From Candidatus Zixiibacteriota bacterium (GTDB taxonomy: Bacteria; Zixibacteria; MSB-5A5; GN15; JACZUZ01), in assembly GCA_024280775.1 (NCBI GenBank), contig JAJRPM010000002.1:124001-188000 (forward strand): a stretch of DNA of 64,000 bases, read 5' to 3'. Numbering within the stretch: position 1 is the stretch's first letter; each line of letters begins with the position of its first letter. The notes under the pieces are model-generated. The model was not told the origin of the DNA. It did no database searches and saw nothing but the letters and a program-made list of their open reading frames with translations. Made by a program: the position numbers and the translations under genes. Of the stretch, positions 54,041 through 62,604 are shown piece after piece.

Positions 54041-54985
54041 ATGGCTGAGACTGATAACAAAAACCAGCGTCAAGAGACGCAGGATGTCAATTCTCCAAAG
54101 CTTAGTGTCGATGACGATGTCCGTTTGAGATACATCGGCTTCGATGTTGGCTCTAAGAAAATTGGTGAGTTATTCCGTAGCGGAAAAGAGCAAGAGAGCT
54201 TTCTGACGCATGTCCGCGAGAAACGGGAGCGCAATGATATTCTGCGTGATACCAGTAATTTCCGCGAGGAGCGCATAAGCGCGACCGAGCGATACATATT
54301 GCTGGCTGTTTCATTGTTCGTTTTGGTCTCAACTTTCCTGCCAGTGACGCCCTGGATCTCGGGTTATTTCGAAACTCGCACAGAGGTTGCGATTACTGCC
54401 TCAAAGCCCGCTGGCGACGCGGCGCTTGGTAACGACTCGACTGCGGCGTTATTGGGTGGCGCCACTGAAGAAGGTTCTCCAGCTGTAGAGGGCGCTAGCG
54501 CCCCGGTAGAGAGGACAGGATTTCAAGACCTTCAGGTAAAGAAGACTCGCACCAGGATTGAGAAAACCCCTTTCAAGCTCAGCGGAGCTCAGCTTTTCGC
54601 TCGTTTCGGTGATTTTTCCTCTGATGTGTTTTCGTCAGGTATAGCATTGAAGATTACAGGGATTCTATTTCTGTTTTTCGTACTGCTAATCTATGGCGTA
54701 CCGAGTTACATAATTTATAGCATACTGACAATTAAGGGTGATCCTGACGCCGCCGCTTTGAAGCTGAAGAAAGCTCTTAGGGTTGGCTGGTTTCCGGTGA
54801 TTCTTTGGGCGCTGATGTTGGTTCTGTCGGTTGCCGGAGCCGACTATGGGTTTGACACCACCGGCGCTTTGAAGCAAGTCGGAGATGGTTATGGAATGTC
54901 CAGCTTCCTGGGTTTACTCGGAAGTGGGTTTTATATTAGTTTGGGCGGATGCATGTTTGCCGGAGTGAAGTCAGTTGAGATTTAG
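54041..54985 (+). CDS. Hypothetical membrane protein upstream of exbB
   Basis: 314 residues. A hydrophilic, charged N-terminal ~85 residues precede a membrane helix ('YILLAVSLFVLVSTFLPV'), an Ala/Gly-rich periplasmic loop, and three further helices ('ITGILFLFFVLLIYGVPSYI', 'VGWFPVILWALMLVLSVAGA', 'FLGLLGSGFYISLGGCMFAG'). No family is recognised. It ends 75 bp before exbB and is likely the first gene of that operon. Confidence 0.75.
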   Translation: MAETDNKNQRQETQDVNSPKLSVDDDVRLRYIGFDVGSKKIGELFRSGKEQESFLTHVREKRERNDILRDTSNFREERISATERYILLAVSLFVLVSTFLPVTPWISGYFETRTEVAITASKPAGDAALGNDSTAALLGGATEEGSPAVEGASAPVERTGFQDLQVKKTRTRIEKTPFKLSGAQLFARFGDFSSDVFSSGIALKITGILFLFFVLLIYGVPSYIIYSILTIKGDPDAAALKLKKALRVGWFPVILWALMLVLSVAGADYGFDTTGALKQVGDGYGMSSFLGLLGSGFYISLGGCMFAGVKSVEI

Positions 54986-55060
54986 CTTCCGCCGCATAGC
55001 GTCAGCCGGTTAGTAAGAAATAATAAACGATAGATATTTTGTTCGGGAGGTACATCACTA

Positions 55061-55831
55061 GTGAAACAATCAATTTTTATTGCCAGTATTGTCGCCATGG
55101 CCAGCGCGGTTTCGGTTACGGTATTCTATTACCTGGGGCAACAGCCAAAAGGCACCATCATGCACAATGTATATGAAGGTGGCGCGTTGGTTGTAGTGCT
55201 AATTGCTGTTTTGCTCATGCTTATCTCATTTGTTATCGAGCGCTTCTTCTCTTTGGCCAAAGCCAAAGGCACCAGCTCGGTGCAGGTGTTTTTCAAGAAG
55301 TTTATTGTTTTGGTCCAGAAGGGTGACTGGGACGGAGCGTTGGCCGCTTGCGACAAACAGCGTGGTTCAACTGCGAATGTATTGCGCGCCGGGATTGACG
55401 CATTCCGTGAGGTCGAGTCGAATCCGCAATATGACCCGGAAAAGAAAATCGGCGCTGTGCAGGCTGGTATCGAAGAAGCGAATGCGCTTGAAGGACCACT
55501 GCTAGAGCGCAATCTAATCGCTATGTCAACGATTGCGTCTATTGCGACAATGGTCGGCTTGCTGGGAACAACGATTGGCATGATTCGCGCGTTTGCGGCG
55601 ACTGGTAATGTTGAGGGTGGTGTCATTGATGCGACAGCTTTGGCGACTGGTATTTCCGAAGCGCTGGTTAATACAGCCGGTGGATTGGTCTCAGGTATCC
55701 TTGGCATCTTCTTCTATAACTACTTTGTGAACAAGGTTGACTCATTCAACTATGTTACTGATGAAGCGTCTTTTGAGACAATTCAGGTCTTGAAGAACCG
55801 CTTGACATCCAAGAGCAAGGCCGCCGCATAA
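55061..55831 (+). CDS. exbB: MotA/TolQ/ExbB proton channel protein
   Basis: 256 residues from GTG 55061, ten bases after GGGAGG. The first helix (residues ~5-25) and the second ('GALVVVLIAVLLMLISFVIE') precede the cytoplasmic loop; the conserved TolQ/ExbB block is 'ISTIASIATMVGLLGTTIGM', 'IRAFAATGNVEG' and 'ISEALVNTAGGLVSGILGIF'. With ExbD it turns proton flow into force on TonB. It is followed by two exbD and two tonB genes. Confidence 0.93.
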   Translation: MKQSIFIASIVAMASAVSVTVFYYLGQQPKGTIMHNVYEGGALVVVLIAVLLMLISFVIERFFSLAKAKGTSSVQVFFKKFIVLVQKGDWDGALAACDKQRGSTANVLRAGIDAFREVESNPQYDPEKKIGAVQAGIEEANALEGPLLERNLIAMSTIASIATMVGLLGTTIGMIRAFAATGNVEGGVIDATALATGISEALVNTAGGLVSGILGIFFYNYFVNKVDSFNYVTDEASFETIQVLKNRLTSKSKAAA

Positions 55832-55963
55832 GCCCGGCTTGGAATAGATAAGAGTTATACAGTGGCAGGTAGGCCTGATTGGCGCCGAATTTGTATAACA
55901 TATAGGCAGAGTTAGAGCGCTAAATGGGGCGCTCTGAACTGAATAGAAAAAACACAGATAGTC

Positions 55964-56440
55964 ATGGCGATAAAGAAAAAAAGACGAGTTTCTATACGAA
56001 TCGATATGACACCGATGGTGGATATCGCGTTTCTGTTGCTGATTTTCTATATGGCGACGACGACATTCAAGCCGCCGGAGACCAAAGCGGTGACTTTGCC
56101 GCAGTCGCATTCGGAAATCAAGTTGCCGGATCAGGATATTATAAACATCACAGTCACCAAATTCGACTCGGTGTATGTTGACTATCTTGAGCCGACTACA
56201 ATTGAGATTGACGGGGTTGAGTTTAATTCAACTGTGCGAAAATACGCCGAGACAGACGCATCGGAAGTGGCCTTTTTTATCAATCAGGCGCGTGCAAAGA
56301 ATTTCCGCGCCTTGGTTGTAATCAAAGCTGACCAGCACGCGAGCTTCGGCACGATGCAGCGAGTCATGGAATCCATGCAGAAGAACAATCTAACGAAGTT
56401 CCAGGTTGTGACTGACATGAAAATCGAGGAAAAGAATTGA
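55964..56440 (+). CDS. exbD: Biopolymer transport protein ExbD/TolR, first copy
   Basis: 158 residues from ATG 55964. A basic N-terminus (KKKRRVSIRIDMTPMV) leads into one membrane helix with the essential Asp in 'MVDIAFLLLIFYMATTT', then a periplasmic domain with 'LVVIKADQHASFGTMQRVME', typical of ExbD. The gene lies 132 bp after exbB and 63 bp before a second exbD. Confidence 0.93.
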   Translation: MAIKKKRRVSIRIDMTPMVDIAFLLLIFYMATTTFKPPETKAVTLPQSHSEIKLPDQDIINITVTKFDSVYVDYLEPTTIEIDGVEFNSTVRKYAETDASEVAFFINQARAKNFRALVVIKADQHASFGTMQRVMESMQKNNLTKFQVVTDMKIEEKN

Positions 56441-56503
56441 GGGTGATTTCTTGTGCGGAGTTTGGACGCGAGAAACTAACGCCCTTTATGGAGAATATGT
56501 GAT

Positions 56504-57160
56504 ATGGCCGGTGATGTAGTCGAAAAACCCTCCGGAGGCGGAGGCAAAAAAGGTTTACGGCGTCCCAAAAGGCGACTTTCGATTCGTATCGATATGACTC
56601 CTATGGTCGATATTGCTTTCTTGTTGCTGATCTTCTATATGGTCTCAACGGTGTTCAGCCAGCCGCAGGCGATGGAAATCAATCTCCCGGATCCCGAAGA
56701 GCAGAATACGGAAGTTGAAGTCAAAGAATCTAATCTACTGACAATATGGGTGGATGCGGACAATACTGCGTTTTGGTTGGTGGGTAAGCCTACCGGCAAG
56801 AAATTGCCACAGCCTTTTGCTCGTGACATGGATGCTCCGGACTCCTTGGGATTTATTATCGACTCTGACTCGCTAATCAAAGTGCTTTACAATAAGAACT
56901 TTGAAAACACCAGTTTGAATACCTTGATACTGATACATCCCAAAGCAAATTTCTCCTCGATGATTGAGTTGCTTGATGACATTGATTTGCTGGAGCGCTC
57001 TATCAATAGCGCCTTAGCTGAAAAGTTGGGTAAGAAGACCAGCGAGCTGACCAATAAGGATGGCAAGTTCTCCTATCGCTATGCGATGGACAAATGGGAA
57101 GTTGGCGGCAGGGTAGATAACATCATTCGCGCCGCAAGACGTAAGGCCTTCGGGGAATAA
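56504..57160 (+). CDS. exbD: Biopolymer transport protein ExbD/TolR, second copy
   Basis: 218 residues from ATG 56504 with GGAG upstream. The N-terminus is Gly/Lys-rich; the helix again carries 'RIDMTPMVDIAFLLLIFYMV', nearly the same as in the first copy. The periplasmic domain is longer than usual by ~60 residues and ends in a basic region ('RRKAFGE'). ExbB with two ExbD-type subunits is the layout of several Bacteroidetes TonB and gliding-motor clusters. Confidence 0.92.
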   Translation: MAGDVVEKPSGGGGKKGLRRPKRRLSIRIDMTPMVDIAFLLLIFYMVSTVFSQPQAMEINLPDPEEQNTEVEVKESNLLTIWVDADNTAFWLVGKPTGKKLPQPFARDMDAPDSLGFIIDSDSLIKVLYNKNFENTSLNTLILIHPKANFSSMIELLDDIDLLERSINSALAEKLGKKTSELTNKDGKFSYRYAMDKWEVGGRVDNIIRAARRKAFGE

Positions 57161-57178
57161 GGGAAGAGGAATACGAAT

Positions 57179-57916
57179 ATGCTCTTTAAACCGAAATATG
57201 CTGGAAAACAACTACCTTATGGCGCCTTTGAACTGAAGGTCGCATATCAGAGTAATATGACTATGGCCGCGCTAATAACCGCAGGCGCAGTTGCTCTTAT
57301 CGGGCTTAGTATTTTCATTTACCAAAAGGCGACTTATGTAGAGATGGAGAACATTCCTACAATGGTGATTGAGTCGGTAATGGATCTCGGCCCTCCTCCG
57401 ACAATTGTTAAGAAACCGCCGCAAATCGAAATCTCAAAGCAGAAAATCGCTCAGCCGAAAGTTGGTATTCCCAAACCAGTCGCTGATGACGAGATTACCG
57501 AAGATGTGGTGCTCGCCACCAAAGAAGAGCTCGCTGATATCAATGTCAGTGATTTGGATTTTGGTAGTGATGGCGGTGTGAAGGTTGACATCAAAGAAGA
57601 AATCCTACCGCAGAGTGGCGCGTTTGTCGCTTATGAATTTGCTCCGAAGTTTATTGAAAAAGTAAAGCCCATTTATCCTCGTTTGGCCCAGAACGCCGGG
57701 ATAGAGGGTGTGGTTTATGTTTCTGTTTTGGTTGATAAGAATGGCAAAGTCAGAGACGCGAAGATCGCGAAATCCTCTGGCACAAATGCAGGTCTTGAAG
57801 AGGCGGCGTTGAAGGCGGCTTTGCAATGTAAGTTCTCGCCCGCTATTCAAAACGGTCGTCCGATTGCTGTTTGGGCTACATTTGACTTTAGATTCAAAAT
57901 CAGAGACGGCGGTTGA
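57179..57916 (+). CDS. tonB: TonB family protein, first copy
   Basis: 245 residues, 18 bp after the second exbD, with AGAGGA upstream. One N-terminal membrane helix ('AALITAGAVALIGLSIFIYQ'), then a Pro/Lys-rich spacer ('LGPPPTIVKKPPQIEISKQK'), then the TonB C-terminal domain: 'KPIYPRLAQNAGIEGVVYVS' and 'GKVRDAKIAKSSGTNAGLEE', ending 'AIQNGRPIAVWATFDF'. It would energise outer-membrane receptors such as the BtuB-like protein here. Confidence 0.93.
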   Translation: MLFKPKYAGKQLPYGAFELKVAYQSNMTMAALITAGAVALIGLSIFIYQKATYVEMENIPTMVIESVMDLGPPPTIVKKPPQIEISKQKIAQPKVGIPKPVADDEITEDVVLATKEELADINVSDLDFGSDGGVKVDIKEEILPQSGAFVAYEFAPKFIEKVKPIYPRLAQNAGIEGVVYVSVLVDKNGKVRDAKIAKSSGTNAGLEEAALKAALQCKFSPAIQNGRPIAVWATFDFRFKIRDGG

Positions 57917-57945
57917 TTATTTGGGGTTGGTCAGTTGCATCTGAG

Positions 57946-57955
57946 CCCCCCCCCC
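57946..57955. repeat. Homopolymer of ten C between the two tonB genes
   Basis: A run of ten cytosines lies 30 bp after the first tonB stop. Runs like this are prone to slippage in replication and to sequencing error. It is not within a gene. Confidence 0.9.
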
Positions 57956-58168
57956 GCGCTATCTCGCTCCTCACTTATTTCACTAATACTCTCTCCCTAG
58001 ATAAATCCAAACGTGTATCCCGGTTCTGTCATCACGGCAGGCCTGAGGGTATGCGTGTGCAGAAACGATGTCGTGGCTTATTTGTTGCGACGCTAATTTG
58101 TCCACGCGTTGGGTGGCAGTAGAGCGATATGACGCTGTCACCGCCACGCGGGGGAGGGGAGATGTGTT

Positions 58169-58927
58169 ATGTTTTTGAAACCTGAAATTAGAGGCAGGGC
58201 GCCGTATGGGGCTTTCGATTTGAAGATTAACTATCAATACAATCTTCTGCGGGCGGCTCTCATCATGGCGATTTCCGCCGGGGCTATTGTTGGAGCGCTC
58301 TTTGTGCATAGCGCCTTTAGTGACCCTGTGATTACCGTGGTCACGAGAACACCAATTGAAGGTGGTGGTGTAGAGCGGACTCATATCAAGTTTCGCGATA
58401 GGGAGAGGCGTCCTGCGGGAGGCGCGGAGTTTCGTACTACCATTTCGGGACGCGCCGGTATTCCTGTGCCGGTTTCAATTGATGAACTTTTGGATAAGTC
58501 TGATAGTGGTGAGACTCTGGGTGTTGGTGATATTCAAGTTGGAGGAATCACCTTCGGCGGCCCCGGCGATGGAAGTCTTGCTGGCGCAGGTACTGGTGGC
58601 TCATCCCGGGACGGAATTGTGCCGGATATGGCGGAGTTTGTTCCTTATGAAATACCTCCGCGAGCGTTGGAGTGGGCCCTGCCTGAATATCCGCGTTTGG
58701 CAAAGCGAGCCGGGCTTGAGGGAGTGGTTTGGGTTAATGCCTTTGTTGACGAAAACGGTGAAGTGCAGGAGGTGCGAATCGCCAAGTCATCGGGGACCAA
58801 TGCCGGATTTGAGGAAGCCGCCGAAAAGGCCGCTTGGGAATGCAAGTTCTCACCGGCGATTCAGAGTCAACGCGCTATTGCTGTTTGGGTGACCTTTTCT
58901 TACGAATTCATACTTAGCGCTGAGTGA
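58169..58927 (+). CDS. tonB: TonB family protein, second copy
   Basis: 252 residues from ATG 58169, with GGAGGGGA upstream. The opening 'RGRAPYGAFDLKINYQYN' resembles the first copy's 'LPYGAFELKVAYQSN', and a membrane helix follows ('AALIMAISAGAIVGALFV'). The spacer is Gly-rich rather than Pro-rich. The C-terminal domain is nearly the same as copy one ('YPRLAKRAGLEGVVWVNAFV', 'VRIAKSSGTNAGFEEAAEKA'). The pair arose by duplication and probably serves different receptors. Confidence 0.92.
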   Translation: MFLKPEIRGRAPYGAFDLKINYQYNLLRAALIMAISAGAIVGALFVHSAFSDPVITVVTRTPIEGGGVERTHIKFRDRERRPAGGAEFRTTISGRAGIPVPVSIDELLDKSDSGETLGVGDIQVGGITFGGPGDGSLAGAGTGGSSRDGIVPDMAEFVPYEIPPRALEWALPEYPRLAKRAGLEGVVWVNAFVDENGEVQEVRIAKSSGTNAGFEEAAEKAAWECKFSPAIQSQRAIAVWVTFSYEFILSAE

Positions 58928-59074
58928 TGATTCTCAGTTGATTCCTGTCCTATCTTTACCCGAAAAAACCCGCCCAAAAGGCCGGGTCTATAGCGTTCCT
59001 ATTGGCGCCCGGCCCCGGCTTTTCTGTGTTTGCCGTCCCAATAGTCACAATTGAAAAGAATCAAACATTGATAC

Positions 59075-59103
59075 TTGACAACTGCTCAAATGAGCAGTAT
59101 CAT
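59075..59103 (+). promoter_or_regulatory. Promoter with palindrome in its spacer, upstream of the helicase gene
   Basis: TTGACA at 59075-59080 and TATCAT at 59098-59103 are 17 bp apart, a near-consensus sigma-70 arrangement. The spacer contains the perfect dyad CTGCTCA-AA-TGAGCAG (59082-59097). A repressor bound there would block polymerase. The start is ~98 bp downstream of the -10 box, so the transcript has a leader. No regulator gene is seen next to it other than the winged-helix part of the helicase protein. Confidence 0.65.
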
Positions 59104-59200
59104 GGCGTCATGATTGAAGCGCCCCGGAGCCAGGCTGACATAGCTGAGGCGGGGAGCCATGTTTTGGCGGTAGAAACTATTGGACTGGATTTTTTGGCTG

Positions 59201-62200
59201 ATGCGATTATCTGAACTGACTCGATACCATATTCCGCAATCATTGATTGACGGCTGGCGCAAGCGACAGGGTGATATGCTGTTGCCGCTACAAAGTGAGG
59301 CGTTACGTCAGGGACTGCTCAGTGATGATTCGCCGGGAGTAAGTTCGTCGCAGTCAGCGAAGTCATTCCTGATTGCCGCTCCGACTTCAACTGGCAAGAC
59401 CTTTTGCGGTGAGCTGACGTTAGCCGGGGCTGTGGTGCGGCGCCGCAAAGGAGTCTTTTTGGTTCCTTTGAAATCTATCGCTGAAGAGAAATTTGCAGAA
59501 TTCAAACCGCTCTATCAGAAGCTGAATCTAAAATGTATTATCGCAACCGCTGATCATCCCGAGTATAGCAAGGCCCTTGAGCGCGGCGAGTTTGACATCG
59601 CGGTTTGCGTTTATGAGAAATTCAATCGGGCGTTATTGGAGAACATTGATTTGCTGGGGCGCATTGGCGCGCTGGTTATTGATGAAGTTCAATTGCTCGA
59701 GGATCCGGAGCGCGGGAGAGTTTTGGAGCGGTTGTTGTTGAAGCTGGCGGGGTACAGGCAAGCAAGGGCTGAAGGCAACGGAGCCGCATCCCCGGGGGCT
59801 CCCGGTTTGGTCGCTCTGACTGCTTCGCCGGGGTCTGATAGAGTTTTGGCTGAGAGACTCGGGGCTAGATTGATTCGCGAGACACGGCGTCCTGTTGAGC
59901 TTCGGCAGGGTGTTCTCTTTGATGGAATCTACCGCTATTTCAATCGCGACACAGGTGAAATAGGCTCCGAGGACTTTAGTGTTAGTGTTAGTGTTGGAGC
60001 TGGAGATTCTCGACCCGATTCAAAGTTTGAATTGAGTTGGAGGCAGGGGCGAACGGCTCCGATTGCGACTGAATTGTTGGAGCGGTTACGTGTCGATGAT
60101 GGCCCGACTTTGGTGTTTCTGACTGAGCGTCGTCGCGTGATGGGTGCGGCTTTGGCGTTGGCTTCCTGTGGGCGCTGGTCGCGAGCGGCTAAGGCGCTGG
60201 ATGCTTTAATGGGTGAGGAGCCGTCATCAATTGTGCGCTCGCTGTGTCAGGCTCTTACTTTCGGGGTTGCCTTTCATAGCGCCGATTTGACCGCTTTTCA
60301 GCGTGGTGTAGTTGAGCGTGGTTTTCGTTCAGGTGAGATAGCGGTAATTTTCTGCACAACTACTTTGGGTTTGGGAGTGAATCTGCCGGCTGAGACGGTT
60401 TACATCGAGCCGGCCAAATACGCTGGTAGCCCCTTGGTGAATAGCCAGGAAAGTCGAAGGAGTCTACGACCGACTTTAGTTCCATTGCCGCGAGCGGAAT
60501 TTGAAAACATGGCCGGACGCGCAGGTCGTTATGGTTGTCGAGTTGGGGGTACAGCTAGGGCTGGTTCCCGATTGTCAGTGGCGCGGGCTATTCTGTTGGC
60601 GCATTCGGAATTTGAACGTGATGTGCTGTGGGAGAATTATATTGAGCCGTCACAAGCCTCCTGCGCAGAGCTTTCTTATGCTGTCGATGACTCCTGCTCC
60701 AGCGACAGGCTGGCCCTGTTGGTTCTTGAGATGTTGGTCTGTGGCTTAGCGCCCAATATGAAGCGCCTTAGAGATGCATTTGGCGCAATGAGAAATACAT
60801 ATAGGGACCAGCCTCAATATGGCGCTCATCAGAATAGTCTGGCCCGTGTCGAGGAGCTAGCTGGCGCGGTGAAACATTTACGCGAACTTGGTTTGGTTAG
60901 CAACCCGCTTGAGGGTAAAGAACATGACGGCGCAAATGGCGCAAATGGAAGCCAGTCGCTGTTAGTGACTGCTCTAGGGCGCGGGGTAGCGCTTAGCGGT
61001 TTGTCATTGGCCGGGGCATTGCACTTTGTCAGCTCTCTGAAACGTATTCAACCGACTTCGGCCTCCGAATGGTTGGCGCTGGCGCTTAGCGCTCCGGATT
61101 TTTTGACTATTGGGGCTGGTGTGACACCTCTGGCGGCGGGGGCGGTAGCCCGGCAATTATTTACTTCTCTACCGGATTCAGCGGAGCGGTTGTTGGCGTG
61201 TTTGTCGGGTGGCGCTCCGGTTGCCAGTCCGGTGAGTGTGTCGGGCGCCTCACGCATGCGCGCGCCGCAATTGATAATTCGTATTCGTTCATTTTTGGCG
61301 CTTGAGGCCTGGCGGGTTGGTGAACGCGCTCATTTTTTGGAGACTCGTTGTCAGATGTCATTGGCGCAGGTGGCGCGGCTGGGACAGGACGCCGGTTGGC
61401 TTTTGCAGGGCGCCTCGGATGTTGCGGTTGTCGTTGGCGCGCTTGGGGCCGAGTCGGATGTTGCAGTGTCTATTGCGAGATTGAGAAAATCACTTCGATA
61501 TGGTTTACCCGAGAGCGCCTTGGCTTTGCGCGAATCTCTGAAGGATAGCGCTGAAGATAGAGGAGGCGCTTTGGGCGATTTGAGCGACTTGTTTAATCGA
61601 GCTGAGTTGATGGAGCTTGATCGTTCTAATTGCAGGACTGCCGCTGATGTCGCTGGGTTTCTCGCAGAATGCGGAGTCAAGCGCCTCAGTGATACTTCCA
61701 TCAATCCAGCCAGCGCGCTGAAATCCAAAACCGCGCGTCTGTTTAGTTATCTCGCGGTATCTGATGTTGGAACGACATCAAGCGCGAAACCAAATAAGAA
61801 CAATACCACACATTCAATCAAAGAGGAGAAAAACATGAGAGAGCAAAACGTAACCGAACAGGTCGCGCCGCAGAATCTGGCGCAAGTTGTTGCGCCGACA
61901 TTGCCGCGAGCCGCAGGGGCTATGAAGCCAAAGGTCATAACTCCGGGACTGGGGTTGACGCCGTGTAGTTTGCATGTTGATGGAGCTAGTAGGGGAGAGC
62001 GGTTTATGTTGCGCGTCGATGGGCTTCCGGTGGCGTTGACCGGTAAATCCTTCAAGTATTTGGTGAAGTTGGTTTGCGCGCGTTTGAGTCAGCCTGAGGG
62101 TTGGATTTACAAGGATGATATTGAAATCGGTTTTAATCAGGCCCGCTATTTATATCGGATGCGTCGTGAAATTGCGGCGCAACTGCCTGGTTATCGCTGG

Positions 62201-62395
62201 GCGGTTTATGAGAACAATCGACTCGGATATTATAGGTTGGCGCTGGATTCGGTGGCGGTCGATGTCAATCGCGAGACTTTGCTGAATAGTCCTGATTATG
62301 AAGTGGCGCAAGTTGCGGCGGCTTTGCCGGAGACGTTGTTCAGAGAGACATCTGCTAAGATGACTGCGCCCACTGAAAACCGTCGAATTGGATAG
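59201..62395 (+). CDS. Ski2-like superfamily 2 helicase fused to a C-terminal winged-helix domain
   Basis: 1064 residues from ATG 59201 (TTG 59180 possible). Helicase motifs in order: I 'APTSTGKTF' (~60-68), II 'VIDEVQLLEDPERGR' (~159-173, DEVQ in place of DExH), III-like 'VALTASPGSD', V 'FCTTTLGLGVNLPAETVYIE' and VI 'FENMAGRAGRYG'. The lay-out is like Ski2/Hel308 helicases, with a long helical C-terminal part. Residues ~865-882 are an Asn/Thr/Lys linker, and the last ~150 residues contain an OmpR-like winged helix ('ALTGKSFKYLVKLVCARL', 'ARYLYRMRREIAAQLPGYRW', 'NNRLGYYRL'). It probably unwinds DNA or RNA; the partner is the Lon-like gene downstream. Confidence 0.85.
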   Translation: MRLSELTRYHIPQSLIDGWRKRQGDMLLPLQSEALRQGLLSDDSPGVSSSQSAKSFLIAAPTSTGKTFCGELTLAGAVVRRRKGVFLVPLKSIAEEKFAEFKPLYQKLNLKCIIATADHPEYSKALERGEFDIAVCVYEKFNRALLENIDLLGRIGALVIDEVQLLEDPERGRVLERLLLKLAGYRQARAEGNGAASPGAPGLVALTASPGSDRVLAERLGARLIRETRRPVELRQGVLFDGIYRYFNRDTGEIGSEDFSVSVSVGAGDSRPDSKFELSWRQGRTAPIATELLERLRVDDGPTLVFLTERRRVMGAALALASCGRWSRAAKALDALMGEEPSSIVRSLCQALTFGVAFHSADLTAFQRGVVERGFRSGEIAVIFCTTTLGLGVNLPAETVYIEPAKYAGSPLVNSQESRRSLRPTLVPLPRAEFENMAGRAGRYGCRVGGTARAGSRLSVARAILLAHSEFERDVLWENYIEPSQASCAELSYAVDDSCSSDRLALLVLEMLVCGLAPNMKRLRDAFGAMRNTYRDQPQYGAHQNSLARVEELAGAVKHLRELGLVSNPLEGKEHDGANGANGSQSLLVTALGRGVALSGLSLAGALHFVSSLKRIQPTSASEWLALALSAPDFLTIGAGVTPLAAGAVARQLFTSLPDSAERLLACLSGGAPVASPVSVSGASRMRAPQLIIRIRSFLALEAWRVGERAHFLETRCQMSLAQVARLGQDAGWLLQGASDVAVVVGALGAESDVAVSIARLRKSLRYGLPESALALRESLKDSAEDRGGALGDLSDLFNRAELMELDRSNCRTAADVAGFLAECGVKRLSDTSINPASALKSKTARLFSYLAVSDVGTTSSAKPNKNNTTHSIKEEKNMREQNVTEQVAPQNLAQVVAPTLPRAAGAMKPKVITPGLGLTPCSLHVDGASRGERFMLRVDGLPVALTGKSFKYLVKLVCARLSQPEGWIYKDDIEIGFNQARYLYRMRREIAAQLPGYRWAVYENNRLGYYRLALDSVAVDVNRETLLNSPDYEVAQVAAALPETLFRETSAKMTAPTENRRIG
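61823..61837 (+). promoter_or_regulatory. Internal ribosome-binding site and ATG within the helicase frame
   Basis: GAGGAG at 61823-61828, six bases, then ATG at 61835, in frame with the helicase. Starting here would give a separate 186-residue protein made of the winged-helix part alone (61835-62395). The preceding ~50 bases look like an untranslated leader and encode a low-complexity linker. Either both products are made, or the fusion results from a lost stop or a base-calling error. Confidence 0.55.
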
Positions 62396-62442
62396 CGGTT
62401 TTCCCCTTGGCAGGGACGACTCAAGAGGGCTTACAATAAGCG

Positions 62443-62472
62443 TTGACAGTGATGCAAAAACACGAGTAATTA
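62443..62472 (+). promoter_or_regulatory. Candidate promoter for the Lon-like gene
   Basis: TTGACA at 62443-62448 and TAATTA at 62467-62472 with an 18-bp spacer lie in the 209-bp gap after the helicase. The Lon-like start is ~130 bp downstream. This is a sequence match only. Confidence 0.45.
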
Positions 62473-62604
62473 CCTCAAGATTGCCATGGGACAGTCGATT
62501 ACTGCCCTGTGGGCTCTCGCGTTTTTTCTTTTTGGGCGTGGCCACATATCCAATACAACCACGTCCAAAAGCGCCACAAGCCATAATGAGGATGTTCCAG
62601 CTAG

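Noticed and set aside
58959-58990. Terminator-like hairpin after the second tonB
   Set aside because: The stem has a bulge and no T-run follows, so I did not call it.
59002-59214. 70-codon frame overlapping the helicase promoter
   Set aside because: The frame crosses the promoter and operator and ends in the helicase start. At best the part from the ATG near 59110 could be a leader peptide.
62150-62584. 144-codon minus-strand frame starting 'MACGAFGRGCIGYVATPKKK'
   Set aside because: Most of it is antisense to the helicase C-terminus and it resembles no family. The Cys/Gly opening is curious but unsupported.
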